The notes under the pieces were generated by a model, which worked only from the letters and a program-made list of their open reading frames with translations, was not told the origin of the DNA and ran no database searches. This document shows, piece after piece, positions 20,419 through 29,871 of a stretch of DNA of 64,000 nucleotides (its first letter is position 1; every line of letters starts with the position of its first letter). This DNA is from Paenibacillus sp. KS-LC4 (GTDB lineage: Bacteria > Bacillota > Bacilli > Paenibacillales > Paenibacillaceae). The stretch covers positions 2,932,501-2,996,500 of the forward strand of contig NZ_CP145905.1 in assembly GCF_036894955.1 (NCBI RefSeq), written 5' to 3'. Position numbers and translations under genes: made by a program.

Positions 20419-21318
20419 ATGGCTGTTCAAATCGGACTTACAGGCTGGGGCGACCATGATTCGCTGTATATTCCCGGTACAAAGGCGAAGGACAGGCTGG
20501 GCAAATATGCAACATATTTTCCCGTCGTTGAAGTGGACAGCTCCTTCTATGCGATTCAATCTCGAGAACGATTTGCCAAATGGGTGGCTGAAACGCCAAG
20601 CTCGCTCCATTTTATGATAAAAGCCTATCAAGGCATGACCGGGCATCAGCGCGGTGAAGCGGCAGCATCGGCGGCCTTAAACGACACCGGGCAAATGTTC
20701 GCTGCTTTTCGCGAGTCCATTGAGCCAGTTATCGAGGCTGGGCGACTGACCGCCGTGCTTTTCCAATATCCACCGTGGTTTGATTGCACGCAGGATAATG
20801 TCCGGCTGCTTCGCGAAACAAAGCTCAGAATGGGCAGCATTCGCTGCGCGCTGGAGTTCCGTCATCAGAGCTGGTTTATGCCGGAGTTTCGTGCGAAGAC
20901 GCTGGCGTTTATGGAGCGCGAGGGCTGGATACACAGTGTTTGTGATGAGCCGCAAGCAGGCGTTGGCTCAGTGCCAACTGTGCTGCATGCGACTGATCAG
21001 GAGCTGACGCTCGTTAGGCTGCATGGCCGAAATGTATCGGGCTGGAACCAGAGCGGAGCGCCGAATTGGCGCGAGGTTCGCTATTTATACCGCTATAACA
21101 GTACGGAGCTGCGAGAATGGGCAGACCATATTAAGGAGCTGCAGCAGCAGAGCAAGCATATTTGCATTATTTTTAACAATAACTCTGGCGGGGATGCGGC
21201 TGATAATGCCAAAGAACTGATGGACCTGCTCGAACTGAACTGTCCGGATGGGGAAGGGCCATATTTTGTGCGCAATGAGCCGGAGCCGCCAGCGGTAGAG
21301 CAGCTGGAGTTATTTTAG
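20419..21318 (+). CDS. DUF72 family protein (YecE-like)
   Basis: This 299-residue protein opens with the typical DUF72 segment: GLTGWGDHDSLY, then VEVDSSFYAI and a FMIKAYQGMTGH-type stretch, and later ALEFRHQSW. These are hallmarks of the YecE/DUF72 TIM-barrel family, whose biochemical role is not established to my knowledge. The ORF reaches further upstream to 20389. I chose ATG 20419 because the GAAAGGAG at 20404-20411 is 7 bases before it; ATG 20416 is the alternative. A MarR regulator follows 17 bases after the stop, so the two may be co-transcribed. Confidence 0.9.
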   Translation: MAVQIGLTGWGDHDSLYIPGTKAKDRLGKYATYFPVVEVDSSFYAIQSRERFAKWVAETPSSLHFMIKAYQGMTGHQRGEAAASAALNDTGQMFAAFRESIEPVIEAGRLTAVLFQYPPWFDCTQDNVRLLRETKLRMGSIRCALEFRHQSWFMPEFRAKTLAFMEREGWIHSVCDEPQAGVGSVPTVLHATDQELTLVRLHGRNVSGWNQSGAPNWREVRYLYRYNSTELREWADHIKELQQQSKHICIIFNNNSGGDAADNAKELMDLLELNCPDGEGPYFVRNEPEPPAVEQLELF

Positions 21319-21335
21319 ATTGGGAGGACAGGTTT

Positions 21336-21782
21336 ATGCCCTATCAGGGACTTGAGCAATCCATTGGCTTTACGATGGGAATGACCTATCGCAAGCTTAC
21401 TAATTTTTTTCAACAACAATTAAGGGAATATGCGATTACGCCTGAGCAGTGGTCAGTGCTTCTTCAAATAAGCAAGTCGGAGGGCTTGATCCAGAAGGAA
21501 ATTGCGTTGCGGACGAGCAAGGAAAATCCCACCGTTACCCGAATCATTGACTATTTGGAGAAGGAGCAGCTGATTTACAAGCGGCCTGGCGTACAGGATC
21601 GCCGCAGCTTTGTAGTATATATTACAGATAAAGGCCAGCAGCTTATTAATGAAACGATTGCCATAAATGAGTCGGTGAACGATGAAGTCAAGAAGGTCAT
21701 TTCCGCAGCGGAATATGAGCTGATGATTTCACTAATGCTGCGAATTAATAATCATATGCAGGCATCAAGCGAGAAAAATTAA
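21336..21782 (+). CDS. MarR family transcriptional regulator
   Basis: The protein is 148 residues, normal for MarR. The winged-helix core runs from about residue 35 to 110: PEQWSVLLQIS, then a recognition helix in SKENPTVTRIIDYLEKEQLIYK and a wing ending in DRRSFVVYITDKG. It starts at ATG 21336 behind GGGAGGA. It most likely acts as a dimeric DNA-binding repressor. The ligand and target are unknown; the closely linked DUF72 gene upstream is a possible partner. No clear palindrome was identified nearby. Confidence 0.92.
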   Translation: MPYQGLEQSIGFTMGMTYRKLTNFFQQQLREYAITPEQWSVLLQISKSEGLIQKEIALRTSKENPTVTRIIDYLEKEQLIYKRPGVQDRRSFVVYITDKGQQLINETIAINESVNDEVKKVISAAEYELMISLMLRINNHMQASSEKN

Positions 21783-21979
21783 CCGTTTCGGCAGCTGTTA
21801 GATTTTTTTCGGCACATAAGGTTTCTTGGAATCTGTTGAAATATCCTCTTAACAATCCAACATTTCCCACCGATATAATTAAAAAGGTCGATGCGATGTT
21901 ATTAAAAACGGGCTGCGCCGTGTACATATATAGAGCAAATACTTGTGCGCGTGGGAAAAAGGTTGGAGGAGGGAAGGCT

Positions 21980-22696
21980 TTGGGCGATACAGGCCACAGC
22001 AGCAGAGATGCCGGGGAGGCAGCTTTCCAATGGATCAGGCTGACAGGCTTTGAACGGGAAGAGCCGTGCAGACGGCGAGAGCGGAAGGATATCCGAAAAG
22101 TACGGGCGTTAAAGCACTTCTATAAAAATTGCTTTATACCAGCTCTTGAACAAACGGTTTTTCAGGAAAATCGTTATTACCAACACCATCAGGAACAGCT
22201 GATCGAGCTGTTTTTATCTTCTTTTCGCCAGCTGTGTAATCGGCTCTATGTCAGGCAGCAGGAGGGGCGGATCGGAGCCATTAGCATCATTGAATACAGC
22301 TTGCAGCCATCCCCAAGTACGGTAGAATTATTTGGCTATCGGGTAGTGGCCTATGGCGAGCAGGGGTATGAAGATACGGAGCCTTACACGGAAAATTATA
22401 ATACCGCCTGGCTGTATCAGTTCGTACCAGAGCTGATGACGAATTTAAATGAGCAGCGTAAAGCATATAAGGGAAAAATATTGGGCGGCGATGTTGAGAA
22501 CATGATGCGGGGCGAGTTGGTTTTGTTCCACCAGTTTGCAGCCCAACTTATCCGCAGCGCCATTCCAAGGGCCATCAGTGAGCCGCAATATGCGGCGCTG
22601 GCCAAAACAGAATCGTTCAACATTCGTCTGGGCCGAGAAGGAAAAGGACGCAAGACGATATATATAAAGCATGATTTCTTTGACTTTGGTGGATAA
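21980..22696 (+). CDS. Protein of unknown function (238 aa)
   Basis: I do not recognise a family. The frame is open from 21836. The best start is TTG 21980, with GGAGGAGGG at 21965-21973 seven bases upstream. The N-terminal 45 residues are polar and basic (EEPCRRRERKDIRKVRALK), followed by a mixed alpha/beta body with several Tyr/Phe-rich helices and a C-terminal segment with many basic residues ending FFDFGG. There is no signal peptide or membrane segment. It lies between MarR and GNAT genes with its own spacing, and looks like a soluble cytosolic protein. Function unknown. Confidence 0.65.
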   Translation: MGDTGHSSRDAGEAAFQWIRLTGFEREEPCRRRERKDIRKVRALKHFYKNCFIPALEQTVFQENRYYQHHQEQLIELFLSSFRQLCNRLYVRQQEGRIGAISIIEYSLQPSPSTVELFGYRVVAYGEQGYEDTEPYTENYNTAWLYQFVPELMTNLNEQRKAYKGKILGGDVENMMRGELVLFHQFAAQLIRSAIPRAISEPQYAALAKTESFNIRLGREGKGRKTIYIKHDFFDFGG

Positions 22697-22734
22697 GGAT
22701 AGGTTGAATATAGAGCAATAGAAGGGAGCTTGAG

Positions 22735-23520
22735 ATGAACAGAGAACAACTGGTAGCGCTATTTACGAAGGAGCAGCGGATGGATATAGTGTTTCCTGGA
22801 TATCGCCGCGAGATGGACGGCGATATTATTCGGCAAATCGCGCTCGAAAATGACGGCGAAGGCGGCTTCGTTCTATATACCGATTTGAACGAGGATAATG
22901 TTGATGAAGCCATTGAGGCGCAGCTTGCTTATTTCCGCAAGCTTGGGCAATCGTTTGAGTGGAAGGTGTACAGCGATGACAAGCCTCTCAATCTCAAGGA
23001 GCGCTTGCTGGCACATGGCTTCGACATCGGCGAAGAAGAGGCGATGATGGTTATTCAGCTTGCGGAAGGGCATGAGCTGCTCCAGTGTGAAATTTCACCA
23101 GCTATTCGCCCTGTGACAGATGCGGCAGGCATTGATGCATTAGTAGCGCTGGAAGAAGCGGTATGGGGAGTTTCCCACATCGAGCATGGGGAGCGACTGA
23201 AGCAGGATTTACAGGATGAGCAAATTGGGCTGCGCATCTATGCCGCTTATGAGGGAGACAAAATGGTCAGTGCTGCCTGGATGTACTTACACGAGGGAAC
23301 TTCGTTTGCAAGCATTTGGGGCGGATCTACGCTTGCGGAATACCGCGGCAAAGGATTTTATACAGCGTTGCTGGCTGTGCGTGCACAGGCTGCCTGGCAG
23401 GCAGGCTTTCGTTTGATGACCGTGGATGCGAGTCCTATGAGTCGCCCGATTTTGGCGAAACGAGGCTTTGAGCAGCTTGCCTATACATGGCCTTGCATGT
23501 CGCCAGCGATAAATATTTGA
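22735..23520 (+). CDS. GNAT family N-acetyltransferase (261 aa)
   Basis: The C-terminal half is a GNAT fold. The acetyl-CoA loop reads EYRGKGFYTALL around residue 200 and is followed by the strand and helix RLMTVDASPMSRPILAKRGF typical of motif B. The N-terminal 120 residues form a second, degenerate domain, as in the tandem GNAT proteins of Bacillales. The start is ATG 22735 behind AAGGGAG. The substrate is unknown. The gene follows the preceding unknown gene by 38 bases. Confidence 0.85.
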   Translation: MNREQLVALFTKEQRMDIVFPGYRREMDGDIIRQIALENDGEGGFVLYTDLNEDNVDEAIEAQLAYFRKLGQSFEWKVYSDDKPLNLKERLLAHGFDIGEEEAMMVIQLAEGHELLQCEISPAIRPVTDAAGIDALVALEEAVWGVSHIEHGERLKQDLQDEQIGLRIYAAYEGDKMVSAAWMYLHEGTSFASIWGGSTLAEYRGKGFYTALLAVRAQAAWQAGFRLMTVDASPMSRPILAKRGFEQLAYTWPCMSPAINI

Positions 23521-23594
23521 TCTAGGTTGTTCATTATAATCATGCTACAATGGACAAAGCTATTGCGAATAATGGGAAGATGCAGGAGGACGAA

Positions 23595-23963
23595 ATGACG
23601 ATTTTATTGCTGCTCGGCAGCATCAATATGTTTTTAGCGGTTATGCTTGGCGCTTTTGGCGCGCATGCCTTGAAGAAGAAGCTTTCCGCCGACATGCTGG
23701 CTATTTATCAGACGGGGGTGCAATACCAAATTGCCCATGCGCTGGGCTTGCTGCTTGCTGGTGTTTTAGCAGGCGGTATACTTACGAGCGGGCTCGTTGT
23801 AACCGCAGGCTGGTTTTTATTTGCGGGCATTATTTTGTTCAGCGGCAGCCTTTACGCTCTTAGCCTCAGCGGCGTGAAGAAGCTTGGCGCGATTACTCCG
23901 CTAGGCGGACTGTGTTTTTTGATCGGTTGGGTCATTCTGGCCGTTGCAATTGTTCAAGGCTAG
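23595..23963 (+). CDS. DUF423 family small membrane protein (YwdK-like)
   Basis: The protein has 122 residues and four hydrophobic segments. The N-terminal part LGAFGAHALKKKL and the following YQTGVQYQIAHALGLL are the conserved core of the DUF423 family. The ORF extends upstream to 23550, but ATG 23595 has AGGAGGA five bases away and gives the family's usual length. It is an integral cytoplasmic-membrane protein; the function of the family is not known. Confidence 0.9.
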   Translation: MTILLLLGSINMFLAVMLGAFGAHALKKKLSADMLAIYQTGVQYQIAHALGLLLAGVLAGGILTSGLVVTAGWFLFAGIILFSGSLYALSLSGVKKLGAITPLGGLCFLIGWVILAVAIVQG

Positions 23964-23982
23964 CTGCATAGCCGTAGAAAAC

Positions 23983-24011
23983 GAGAGAGCTTGCCGCGGG
24001 CAGGCTCTTTG
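23983..24011 (+). terminator. Weak terminator-like hairpin
   Basis: GAGAGCTTGCC is partly complementary to GGCAGGCTCT across a CGC loop, followed by a broken T-rich stretch. It sits between the DUF423 gene and the next small gene. Confidence 0.45.
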
Positions 24012-24047
24012 GTCATTTTGCGATAAGGATTGGGAGGAAGCTGGTTT

Positions 24048-24230
24048 ATGTTTACGGGATGGCGCCTTTCGGTGCTGGGACTAGTTGTTGTAGGGACGAC
24101 AGCGGTTGTCGCTCCGCTGTTCAAACTAATGGATTACGGAAAAACGATTCCGTTGTTTATTTTATTTGCATTGTTTATCGGCTGTATGGAGCTAATGGAA
24201 TGGATCAAGCGGCGCAATAGAAGACGTTAA
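24048..24230 (+). CDS. Small membrane protein, unknown (60 aa)
   Basis: The start ATG 24048 is preceded by GGGAGGA at 24032-24038. The product has two hydrophobic helices (about residues 7-27 and 37-53) and a very basic end (WIKRRNRRR), consistent with both termini in the cytoplasm. I recognise no family. The good ribosome binding site and typical membrane-protein composition argue that it is real. It stands between DUF423 and DUF441 membrane-protein genes. Confidence 0.6.
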   Translation: MFTGWRLSVLGLVVVGTTAVVAPLFKLMDYGKTIPLFILFALFIGCMELMEWIKRRNRRR

Positions 24231-24301
24231 TTTTTCGGATAAGTAGCAAATACTAATAAATGACAAAAGCTTGCTAATTAAGAGATAGGAGATTTTAGCA
24301 A

Positions 24302-24751
24302 ATGCCGCAAATCGACACGCCGTCTGTCCTGCTGCTTTTTTTCGCGCTGCTGGGCATATTGAGCAAAAATAACTCCATCACCATCGCCGCCGTATTTCTG
24401 CTGCTTCTCCGGGTAACGAACGTACATCAGGCTTTCCCGTGGATTGAGAAGCACGGCCTCACTTTGGGCATCATCATATTGACAATTGGCATTCTCGCGC
24501 CGCTGGCGAGCGGAACGATCAGTATGAAATCCGTCTATGAATCGTTTCTCCATTGGAAATCGCTAGCGGCCATCGTCGTCGGAGTGATGGTTGCTTATTT
24601 GGGCGGGCGCGGCTTCCATCTCATGTCCAGCCAGCCGACGATCGTGACCGGTCTAATTATCGGCACCATTATCGGAGTTGCTTTTTTCAAAGGCGTTCCA
24701 GTCGGTCCGCTAATTGCAGCGGGGCTGCTGTCGCTGTTGATTAGCAAGTGA
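24302..24751 (+). CDS. DUF441 family membrane protein
   Basis: The 149-residue product has four to five membrane segments. Its features match DUF441 proteins: an [17 protein letters not shown] N-terminus, [20 protein letters not shown] in the middle and [17 protein letters not shown] near the end. The start is ATG 24302 behind ATAGGAG. Its last 11 bases overlap, in convergent orientation, the end of the minus-strand GNAT gene. The role of the family is unknown. Confidence 0.9.
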   Translation: MPQIDTPSVLLLFFALLGILSKNNSITIAAVFLLLLRVTNVHQAFPWIEKHGLTLGIIILTIGILAPLASGTISMKSVYESFLHWKSLAAIVVGVMVAYLGGRGFHLMSSQPTIVTGLIIGTIIGVAFFKGVPVGPLIAAGLLSLLISK

Positions 24752-25268
24752 GGGTTAGCCATTCTTCTTGCAGGATGGCGTAATAATATTCGTCCCACCA
24801 ATCGTGGGCGCCACTAGGAATGCACTTTTTGAAAAAGCCCTCCCGACGCATCCCGATTTTCTCCATCACCCGATAGGAGGGAGTGTTTTCGGGTTGGCAG
24901 GTGGCAATAATGCGGTGAAGCCGCAGCTCCTCAAAGCCATATTTCAACATCGAGCGTGCAGCTTCCGTGGCATAGCCCTGATTGCGATAATGCGGGCTGA
25001 ATACCCAGCCGATTTCATAGGTGTGATCGCCAAAATACTTATGAAACACAATATGTCCAATAAGCGACCCGCCGTTTTTCAATCGTACAGCGTAATTTTG
25101 CGCCTTGTCGCCGATATTATGGATAACGAACTGCTTGGCGTCTTCTTCTGTTTGCACGCCTCCGGGTATGTAATTCATGACAGCGGGATCGGATGTGTAC
25201 GCAAGCACTGCTCTCCAATCCTCTCGTTCAAATAGACGAATCCATAATCGTTCAGATGCAATTAACAT
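24741..25268 (-). CDS. GNAT family acetyltransferase, RimJ/RimL type
   Basis: The 175-residue protein has the RimJ/L layout: an N-terminal [14 protein letters not shown] strand, then [20 protein letters not shown] forming the acetyl-CoA loop, [30 protein letters not shown] in motif B, and an aromatic C-terminus. Proteins of this type acetylate N-terminal amines or small molecules; the substrate here is unknown. It starts with ATG at 25268 and converges on the DUF441 gene. Confidence 0.9.
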   Translation of the reverse strand: MLIASERLWIRLFEREDWRAVLAYTSDPAVMNYIPGGVQTEEDAKQFVIHNIGDKAQNYAVRLKNGGSLIGHIVFHKYFGDHTYEIGWVFSPHYRNQGYATEAARSMLKYGFEELRLHRIIATCQPENTPSYRVMEKIGMRREGFFKKCIPSGAHDWWDEYYYAILQEEWLTLTC

Positions 25269-25306
25269 ATAAAGAACTCCATTTCACAATGAATAGTATT
25301 AAGCGT

Positions 25307-25347
25307 AAACGGCCGAAAGCCGTCCTCTGGCGGCAAAGCTGCCGTTT
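25307..25347. repeat. Paired GC-rich hairpins in intergenic DNA
   Basis: AACGGC-cgaaa-GCCGT is followed directly by GGCGGC-aaa-GCTGCC. The first arm AAACGGC can also pair with the last arm GCCGTTT, giving a larger alternative stem. It lies upstream of the minus-strand GNAT gene. It could be a dispersed intergenic element or a leader structure. Nothing else stands out in 25348-25498. Confidence 0.35.
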
Positions 25348-25498
25348 CGCGTAGAAACATAGAGAAAGGATGGGGAAATTATAGCCTTTCCTGTATTTTA
25401 TAAACAAGTTCGGATTAATGGGCAGCTTTTCCCTTAAATTATACAAAAACACGGAACAGTTACAAGCTTTTCTTATTTTGAAGCTATATTACAATTCG

Positions 25499-25548
25499 AA
25501 AGGCACGCCAGCTCCACCTGTCAAAGGTGTAAGCTGGCGTGCCTTTTA
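25499..25548 (-). terminator. Strong intrinsic terminator, both orientations
   Basis: A long stem: AAAGGCACGCCAGCT (25499-25513) pairs with AGCTGGCGTGCCTTT (25532-25546), with an inner CACCT/AGGTG extension. On the minus strand it lies immediately after the cupin gene and is followed by TTTCG; on the plus strand by TTTT. Confidence 0.88.
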
Positions 25549-25567
25549 AAATATAGAAAAGGATATA

Positions 25568-26230
25568 TTACCTTTGCAAATACTGTCCTTGCTCTTGCTC
25601 CTCATCCAATGCCTGCGGCGGCGGGTTGCCAATTCGCCATTGTACGCCTTGCGCCGCTTCGTTACTGTAGCCGCCATATCCGCTTGCGCCAGCTTGGGCA
25701 TTGACGCATGCCGGTCCGATAATGGTCGTATTTTGAATCGGCGACAGTACATGGGCAAGCTGCCTTGCATCGACACAATAGGCGAGCTGGAACACCTCCT
25801 TTGGTGTAAGACGCAGCACGTCAGAGCCGAATACCGTTTGTGGACAGCGGTCATCAAAAATCGTAATAAAATGCGTATGCTCGCTGCACGCAATAATCCA
25901 GTGCCACCAGCCCATTGGAATGTATACGGCTTGATGGTCGCATAACCGATAAGTAAGCAGCTGCTTCGTAAAAGGATTTAAAATCGAAACGACAATTTCA
26001 CCATGCGTGACGAATACAAGCTCCGTCGTATTGGGATGCCAATGCGGCTCAACGATATGATTTTTGGTCATATGCGCATCAAAAAACGACGTGCTTTTTA
26101 GCACCGGCAATTGCTGTGCCGTTAATTGGTTTAAGTAGTTGCAGGAGTCCTTATGGAACAAGGGGGCGCAATTAACATCGTAAAACAAATTTAATGCGGG
26201 TGAAGCGAGGTCTACATATTCTGTGCTCAT
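25568..26230 (-). CDS. Cupin domain protein
   Basis: The 220-residue product has a single cupin barrel. The first metal motif is EPHWHPNTTELVFV (the HxH...E pattern) followed by a glycine turn THGE; the second motif is MGWWHWI with the last His. This matches metal-binding cupins related to oxalate decarboxylase and germin. The C-terminal 50 residues are Gln/Gly/Asn-rich and probably disordered. The ORF can begin at 26269, but ATG 26230 (MSTEYVDL) gives the usual N-terminus. It is transcribed divergently from the DUF5107-TPR gene. The substrate is unknown; the family includes both enzymes and storage or spore proteins. Confidence 0.8.
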   Translation of the reverse strand: MSTEYVDLASPALNLFYDVNCAPLFHKDSCNYLNQLTAQQLPVLKSTSFFDAHMTKNHIVEPHWHPNTTELVFVTHGEIVVSILNPFTKQLLTYRLCDHQAVYIPMGWWHWIIACSEHTHFITIFDDRCPQTVFGSDVLRLTPKEVFQLAYCVDARQLAHVLSPIQNTTIIGPACVNAQAGASGYGGYSNEAAQGVQWRIGNPPPQALDEEQEQGQYLQR

Positions 26231-26431
26231 GATCGGCCTGCCTTTCTGAAATCGCAGTTTTTCCAGCATTGTATGCAGCTGCCTAGACGGAGGTGAAGAG
26301 CTGGCGCGGAAGTCGGTTCAATGGGCGGTTCACGAAATCAGAATATAGTCCATTAGAACAAGTGTATCGTGAATTGGCTCTCCTGCTCTCAGGCGCTAAA
26401 GTTAAAGCATCAAAGCTAGGGAGGAATCACG

Positions 26432-29400
26432 TTGGAGCAGCAGGTGAAGATTTGGGAAGAGACGGTTTCCATACCGACCTACGGCATAGGCAAACCAGAG
26501 CGAAATCCTATGTTTTTAGAAAAAAGAGTGTATCAAGGCAGCTCGGGCCGGGTTTATCCGCATCCCGTTATTGATAAAATCGAAAATGAAAAGCAGCCAC
26601 AGCCCTACAAGCTCGTCATTCTCGAAAATGAATATGTGCGTATCGAAATGATGCCAGAGCTAGGTGGACGCATTTATCGGGCGCTGGATAAAACGAATGA
26701 CTACGATTTTGTCTATTACAACAGGGTCATTAAGCCTGCGCTGGTGGGGCTTGCGGGGCCGTGGATTTCCGGCGGCATTGAATTCAACTGGCCGCAGCAT
26801 CATCGTCCAAACACCTACGGGCCAGTAGAATATCGTCTAGCTGAAAATAAAGACGGCAGCGCTACCGTATGGGTCAGCGAGATTGATCGCATGTATGGCA
26901 CGAAGGTAACGGCTGGCTTCACGCTGCACGCAGGCAAGGCTTATTTGGAAATTTCCGCACAGCTTTACAACCGTACGTCGCAGCCGCAAACTTTTTTGTG
27001 GTGGGCGAATCCGGCGGTTGCGGTTAATGAGCATACGCAGTCGGTATTTCCCCCTGATGTGACCGCGGTGTTCGATCACGGCAAGCGGGACGTAAGCCGC
27101 TTTCCAATTGCAACCGGCACCTATTATAAAATGGATTATTCCGCCGGCGTCGATATTTCCCGCTATCGCAACATTCCCGTGCCAACCTCTTATATGGCTT
27201 ACAAATCCGATTATAATTTTGTAGGCGGGTATGACCATGGGGTGCAGGCGGGCCTGCTGCATGTAGCGAACCATCATATTTCCCCCGGCAAAAAGCAATG
27301 GACTTGGGGGAACGGCGAATTTGGCATTGCCTGGGATCGCAATCTGACCGATGAGGACGGTCCTTATATTGAGCTGATGACGGGCGTCTATACGGACAAT
27401 CAGCCGGATTTCACCTGGCTTCAGCCGTATGAGGAGAAGTCGTTCAAGCAATATTTTATGCCCTACAAAAAGATAGGAGTCGTCAAAAATGCGTCTATTG
27501 ATGCCGCTGTTAATTTGGAGGTCGATGAGCAGGCGCAGGAGGCTACGCTTTTCGTTTATGCGACAGCTGTGTTCGAGGATGCCCAGATCGAGCTGCGCGG
27601 ATGGGGGCGCAGCTATTTGCAGGAGAAGGTGAAGCTGTCGCCGACCGACATTTTCAAGCGTGTCGTCGCATTGGATGATGCAGACCAGGCTTGTGATTTG
27701 CTGCTGTCGGTTCATGATGCGGCAGGCAGGCTGCTCATTTCTTATCAGCCCGCCAAGCCCGCGCTAGAGCAAATACCTGAGGCGGCGAAGCCGCTTGAAG
27801 CGCCAGCTGCGCTCAAGACGAATGAGCAGCTGTATTTGGCGGGGCTCCACTTGGAGCAATATCGTCATGCGACCTTTGAGCCGGAGGCGTATTATTTGGA
27901 AGGGCTGAAGCGCGACGCAAGCGATAGCCGCATAAATATAGCCTATGGCACGCTGCTGCTGCGGCAGGGGAAATTTCAACAGGCGGAGGGCTATTTCCGC
28001 ACCGCCGTTAAGTCGCTGACGTTGCGCAATCCGAATCCATATGACAGCGAGGCACTTTATCAGCTTGGCGTTGCCTTGAAGCATCAAGGGAAGCGCAAGG
28101 AAGCGTTCGCCGCCTTCTACAAGGCAACGTGGTCAGCGGCTTGGCAGGATGCCAGCTACTTCTCGCTGGCGCAGATCGCTTGCGCGGAGGGCGCGCTTGC
28201 GGATGCGCTGGAGCTGGTGGAGCGTTCCATCGTGCGGAACGCCCGTAATTATAAAGCGCGCCATTTGAAGGCGGCGCTGCTGCGCAAGCTGGGACGCAGC
28301 GAGGAGGCGACAGCCTTCGCGGCGGAGACGCTCGGGCTCGATGTGGCCGATTTCGGAGCGGCCAACGAGCGGTGCTTGGCGCTGGCTGCTGGAGGACAGC
28401 AGCAGCTTGCGGATCAGGCGCGCGCCGAGCTGCTGCGGCTGATGCGCGGCGATGCGCACAATTATTTGAACTTAGCTGCCGACTATATGGGCAGCGGGCT
28501 GCATGAGGAAGCGATTGAGGTGCTGGCGCGCCTCGTGACTTTACTAGAAGACGAAGCGGCGGCGATCTATCCAATGCTGCATTATACGCTTGCGTATGCC
28601 TATGAGCAGACAGGCCATTCGGAAGCGGCTGCTGCTTCGCGCCAAGCTGCGGAATTAGCTGCTCCTCATTATTGCTTCCCAAATAGCTTGTTTGAGCTGC
28701 TCGTTCTGGAGCATGCAATAGCGGCCAATCCGCATGATGCGAAGGCGCATTATTATTTGGGCAATTTATTGTATGACAAAAAGCGGCATAGCGATGCGAT
28801 TGCCCATTGGGAGGCGTCGCGCGCAGCAGAGCCGAACTTTGCCACCGTACATCGCAACTTAGCGCTTGCCTACTACAATAAACGCGGCGACAAGGCCGCT
28901 GCACTTGAAGCATTGGAGCAGGCTTTTTCACTTGACCAGACCGACGCTCGCGTCTTCTATGAGCTGGATCAGCTGTATAAAAAGCTAGGCTACCCCGCTG
29001 AGCAGCGGCTCGCCAAGCTGGAACAGCAGCGAACGCTTGTCGAGCTTCGCGACGATCTGTACATCGAATATGTCACGCTGCTAAATGCGGCTCAGCAGCA
29101 TGAGCAAGCGGCAGCGGCGCTATCTTCCCGTCAGTTCCATCCTTGGGAGGGTGGAGAAGGCAAGGTGACGGGGCAGCATGTATTCACGCATGTGGAGCTG
29201 GCCAAACAGGCGCTCCAGCAAGGGAATGCTCCCCATGCAATTCAATTGCTGAACAATGCGCTCATTTTTCCGGAGCATTATGGAGAAGGCAAGCTGCATG
29301 GCGCGCAGGAAAACAATATTTATTATTACTTAGGCTGCGCGTATGAAGCGCTGAATGATCCGCATAGAGCGGAAGAGTGCTTTAAGCAGGCCTCCCAAGG

Positions 29401-29770
29401 GCTGGAGGAGCCTGCAAGTGCGCTGTATTACAATGACCAGCCGCCGGATATGATTTTTTATCAAGGGCTAGCGTGGTTGAAGCTAGGCAATGAGCAGGAG
29501 GCGAAGCGCCGCTTCCATAAGCTGCTTGATTATGCGGAAAAGCATATTTTCGACCGGGTTGAATTTGATTATTTTGCTGTATCACTGCCGGATTTCCTCG
29601 TGTTTGAGGATGACTTAAGCAAACGCAACGAAATTCATTGCCGTTATATGATGGGGCTTGGCCTTCTTGGACTTGGCGAGCGAGAGCGGGCAGCGGAGCA
29701 GCTTGGCGCCGCCTTGCAATTGGATAACAATCACAGCGGAGCGCGCATTCATAGTCGGCTGCTCGAATAA
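26432..29770 (+). CDS. DUF5107 domain protein with C-terminal TPR array (1112 aa)
   Basis: Residues about 40-350 form the DUF5107 domain, a sugar-mutarotase-like beta fold: LENEYVRIEMMPELGGRIYRALDK, GGIEFNWPQHHRP and WWANPAVAVNEHTQ are characteristic. Residues about 450-1100 are a series of TPR helices (YYLGNLLYDKKRH, VHRNLALAYYNKRGD and similar). No signal peptide is present, so the protein should be cytosolic. Proteins of this build are linked to carbohydrate metabolism in Bacillota and Bacteroidota, but I cannot name the substrate. It starts at TTG 26432 with GGGAGGA upstream. It may work with the MFS permease 100 bases downstream. Confidence 0.9.
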   Translation: MEQQVKIWEETVSIPTYGIGKPERNPMFLEKRVYQGSSGRVYPHPVIDKIENEKQPQPYKLVILENEYVRIEMMPELGGRIYRALDKTNDYDFVYYNRVIKPALVGLAGPWISGGIEFNWPQHHRPNTYGPVEYRLAENKDGSATVWVSEIDRMYGTKVTAGFTLHAGKAYLEISAQLYNRTSQPQTFLWWANPAVAVNEHTQSVFPPDVTAVFDHGKRDVSRFPIATGTYYKMDYSAGVDISRYRNIPVPTSYMAYKSDYNFVGGYDHGVQAGLLHVANHHISPGKKQWTWGNGEFGIAWDRNLTDEDGPYIELMTGVYTDNQPDFTWLQPYEEKSFKQYFMPYKKIGVVKNASIDAAVNLEVDEQAQEATLFVYATAVFEDAQIELRGWGRSYLQEKVKLSPTDIFKRVVALDDADQACDLLLSVHDAAGRLLISYQPAKPALEQIPEAAKPLEAPAALKTNEQLYLAGLHLEQYRHATFEPEAYYLEGLKRDASDSRINIAYGTLLLRQGKFQQAEGYFRTAVKSLTLRNPNPYDSEALYQLGVALKHQGKRKEAFAAFYKATWSAAWQDASYFSLAQIACAEGALADALELVERSIVRNARNYKARHLKAALLRKLGRSEEATAFAAETLGLDVADFGAANERCLALAAGGQQQLADQARAELLRLMRGDAHNYLNLAADYMGSGLHEEAIEVLARLVTLLEDEAAAIYPMLHYTLAYAYEQTGHSEAAAASRQAAELAAPHYCFPNSLFELLVLEHAIAANPHDAKAHYYLGNLLYDKKRHSDAIAHWEASRAAEPNFATVHRNLALAYYNKRGDKAAALEALEQAFSLDQTDARVFYELDQLYKKLGYPAEQRLAKLEQQRTLVELRDDLYIEYVTLLNAAQQHEQAAAALSSRQFHPWEGGEGKVTGQHVFTHVELAKQALQQGNAPHAIQLLNNALIFPEHYGEGKLHGAQENNIYYYLGCAYEALNDPHRAEECFKQASQGLEEPASALYYNDQPPDMIFYQGLAWLKLGNEQEAKRRFHKLLDYAEKHIFDRVEFDYFAVSLPDFLVFEDDLSKRNEIHCRYMMGLGLLGLGERERAAEQLGAALQLDNNHSGARIHSRLLE

Positions 29771-29871
29771 ATGCAAATGAATGAAGCAATTATTTGGAAT
29801 CTGCTAGCTCTTAGCCCTCATTTGTCATACAATTGTTTCTGGCAATCTTAATTTACCAGAAGGAGTCTATG

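Noticed and set aside
29382..29789. Minus-strand ORF opposite the end of the DUF5107-TPR gene
   Set aside because: Shadow of the TPR coding frame with biased composition and no family features.
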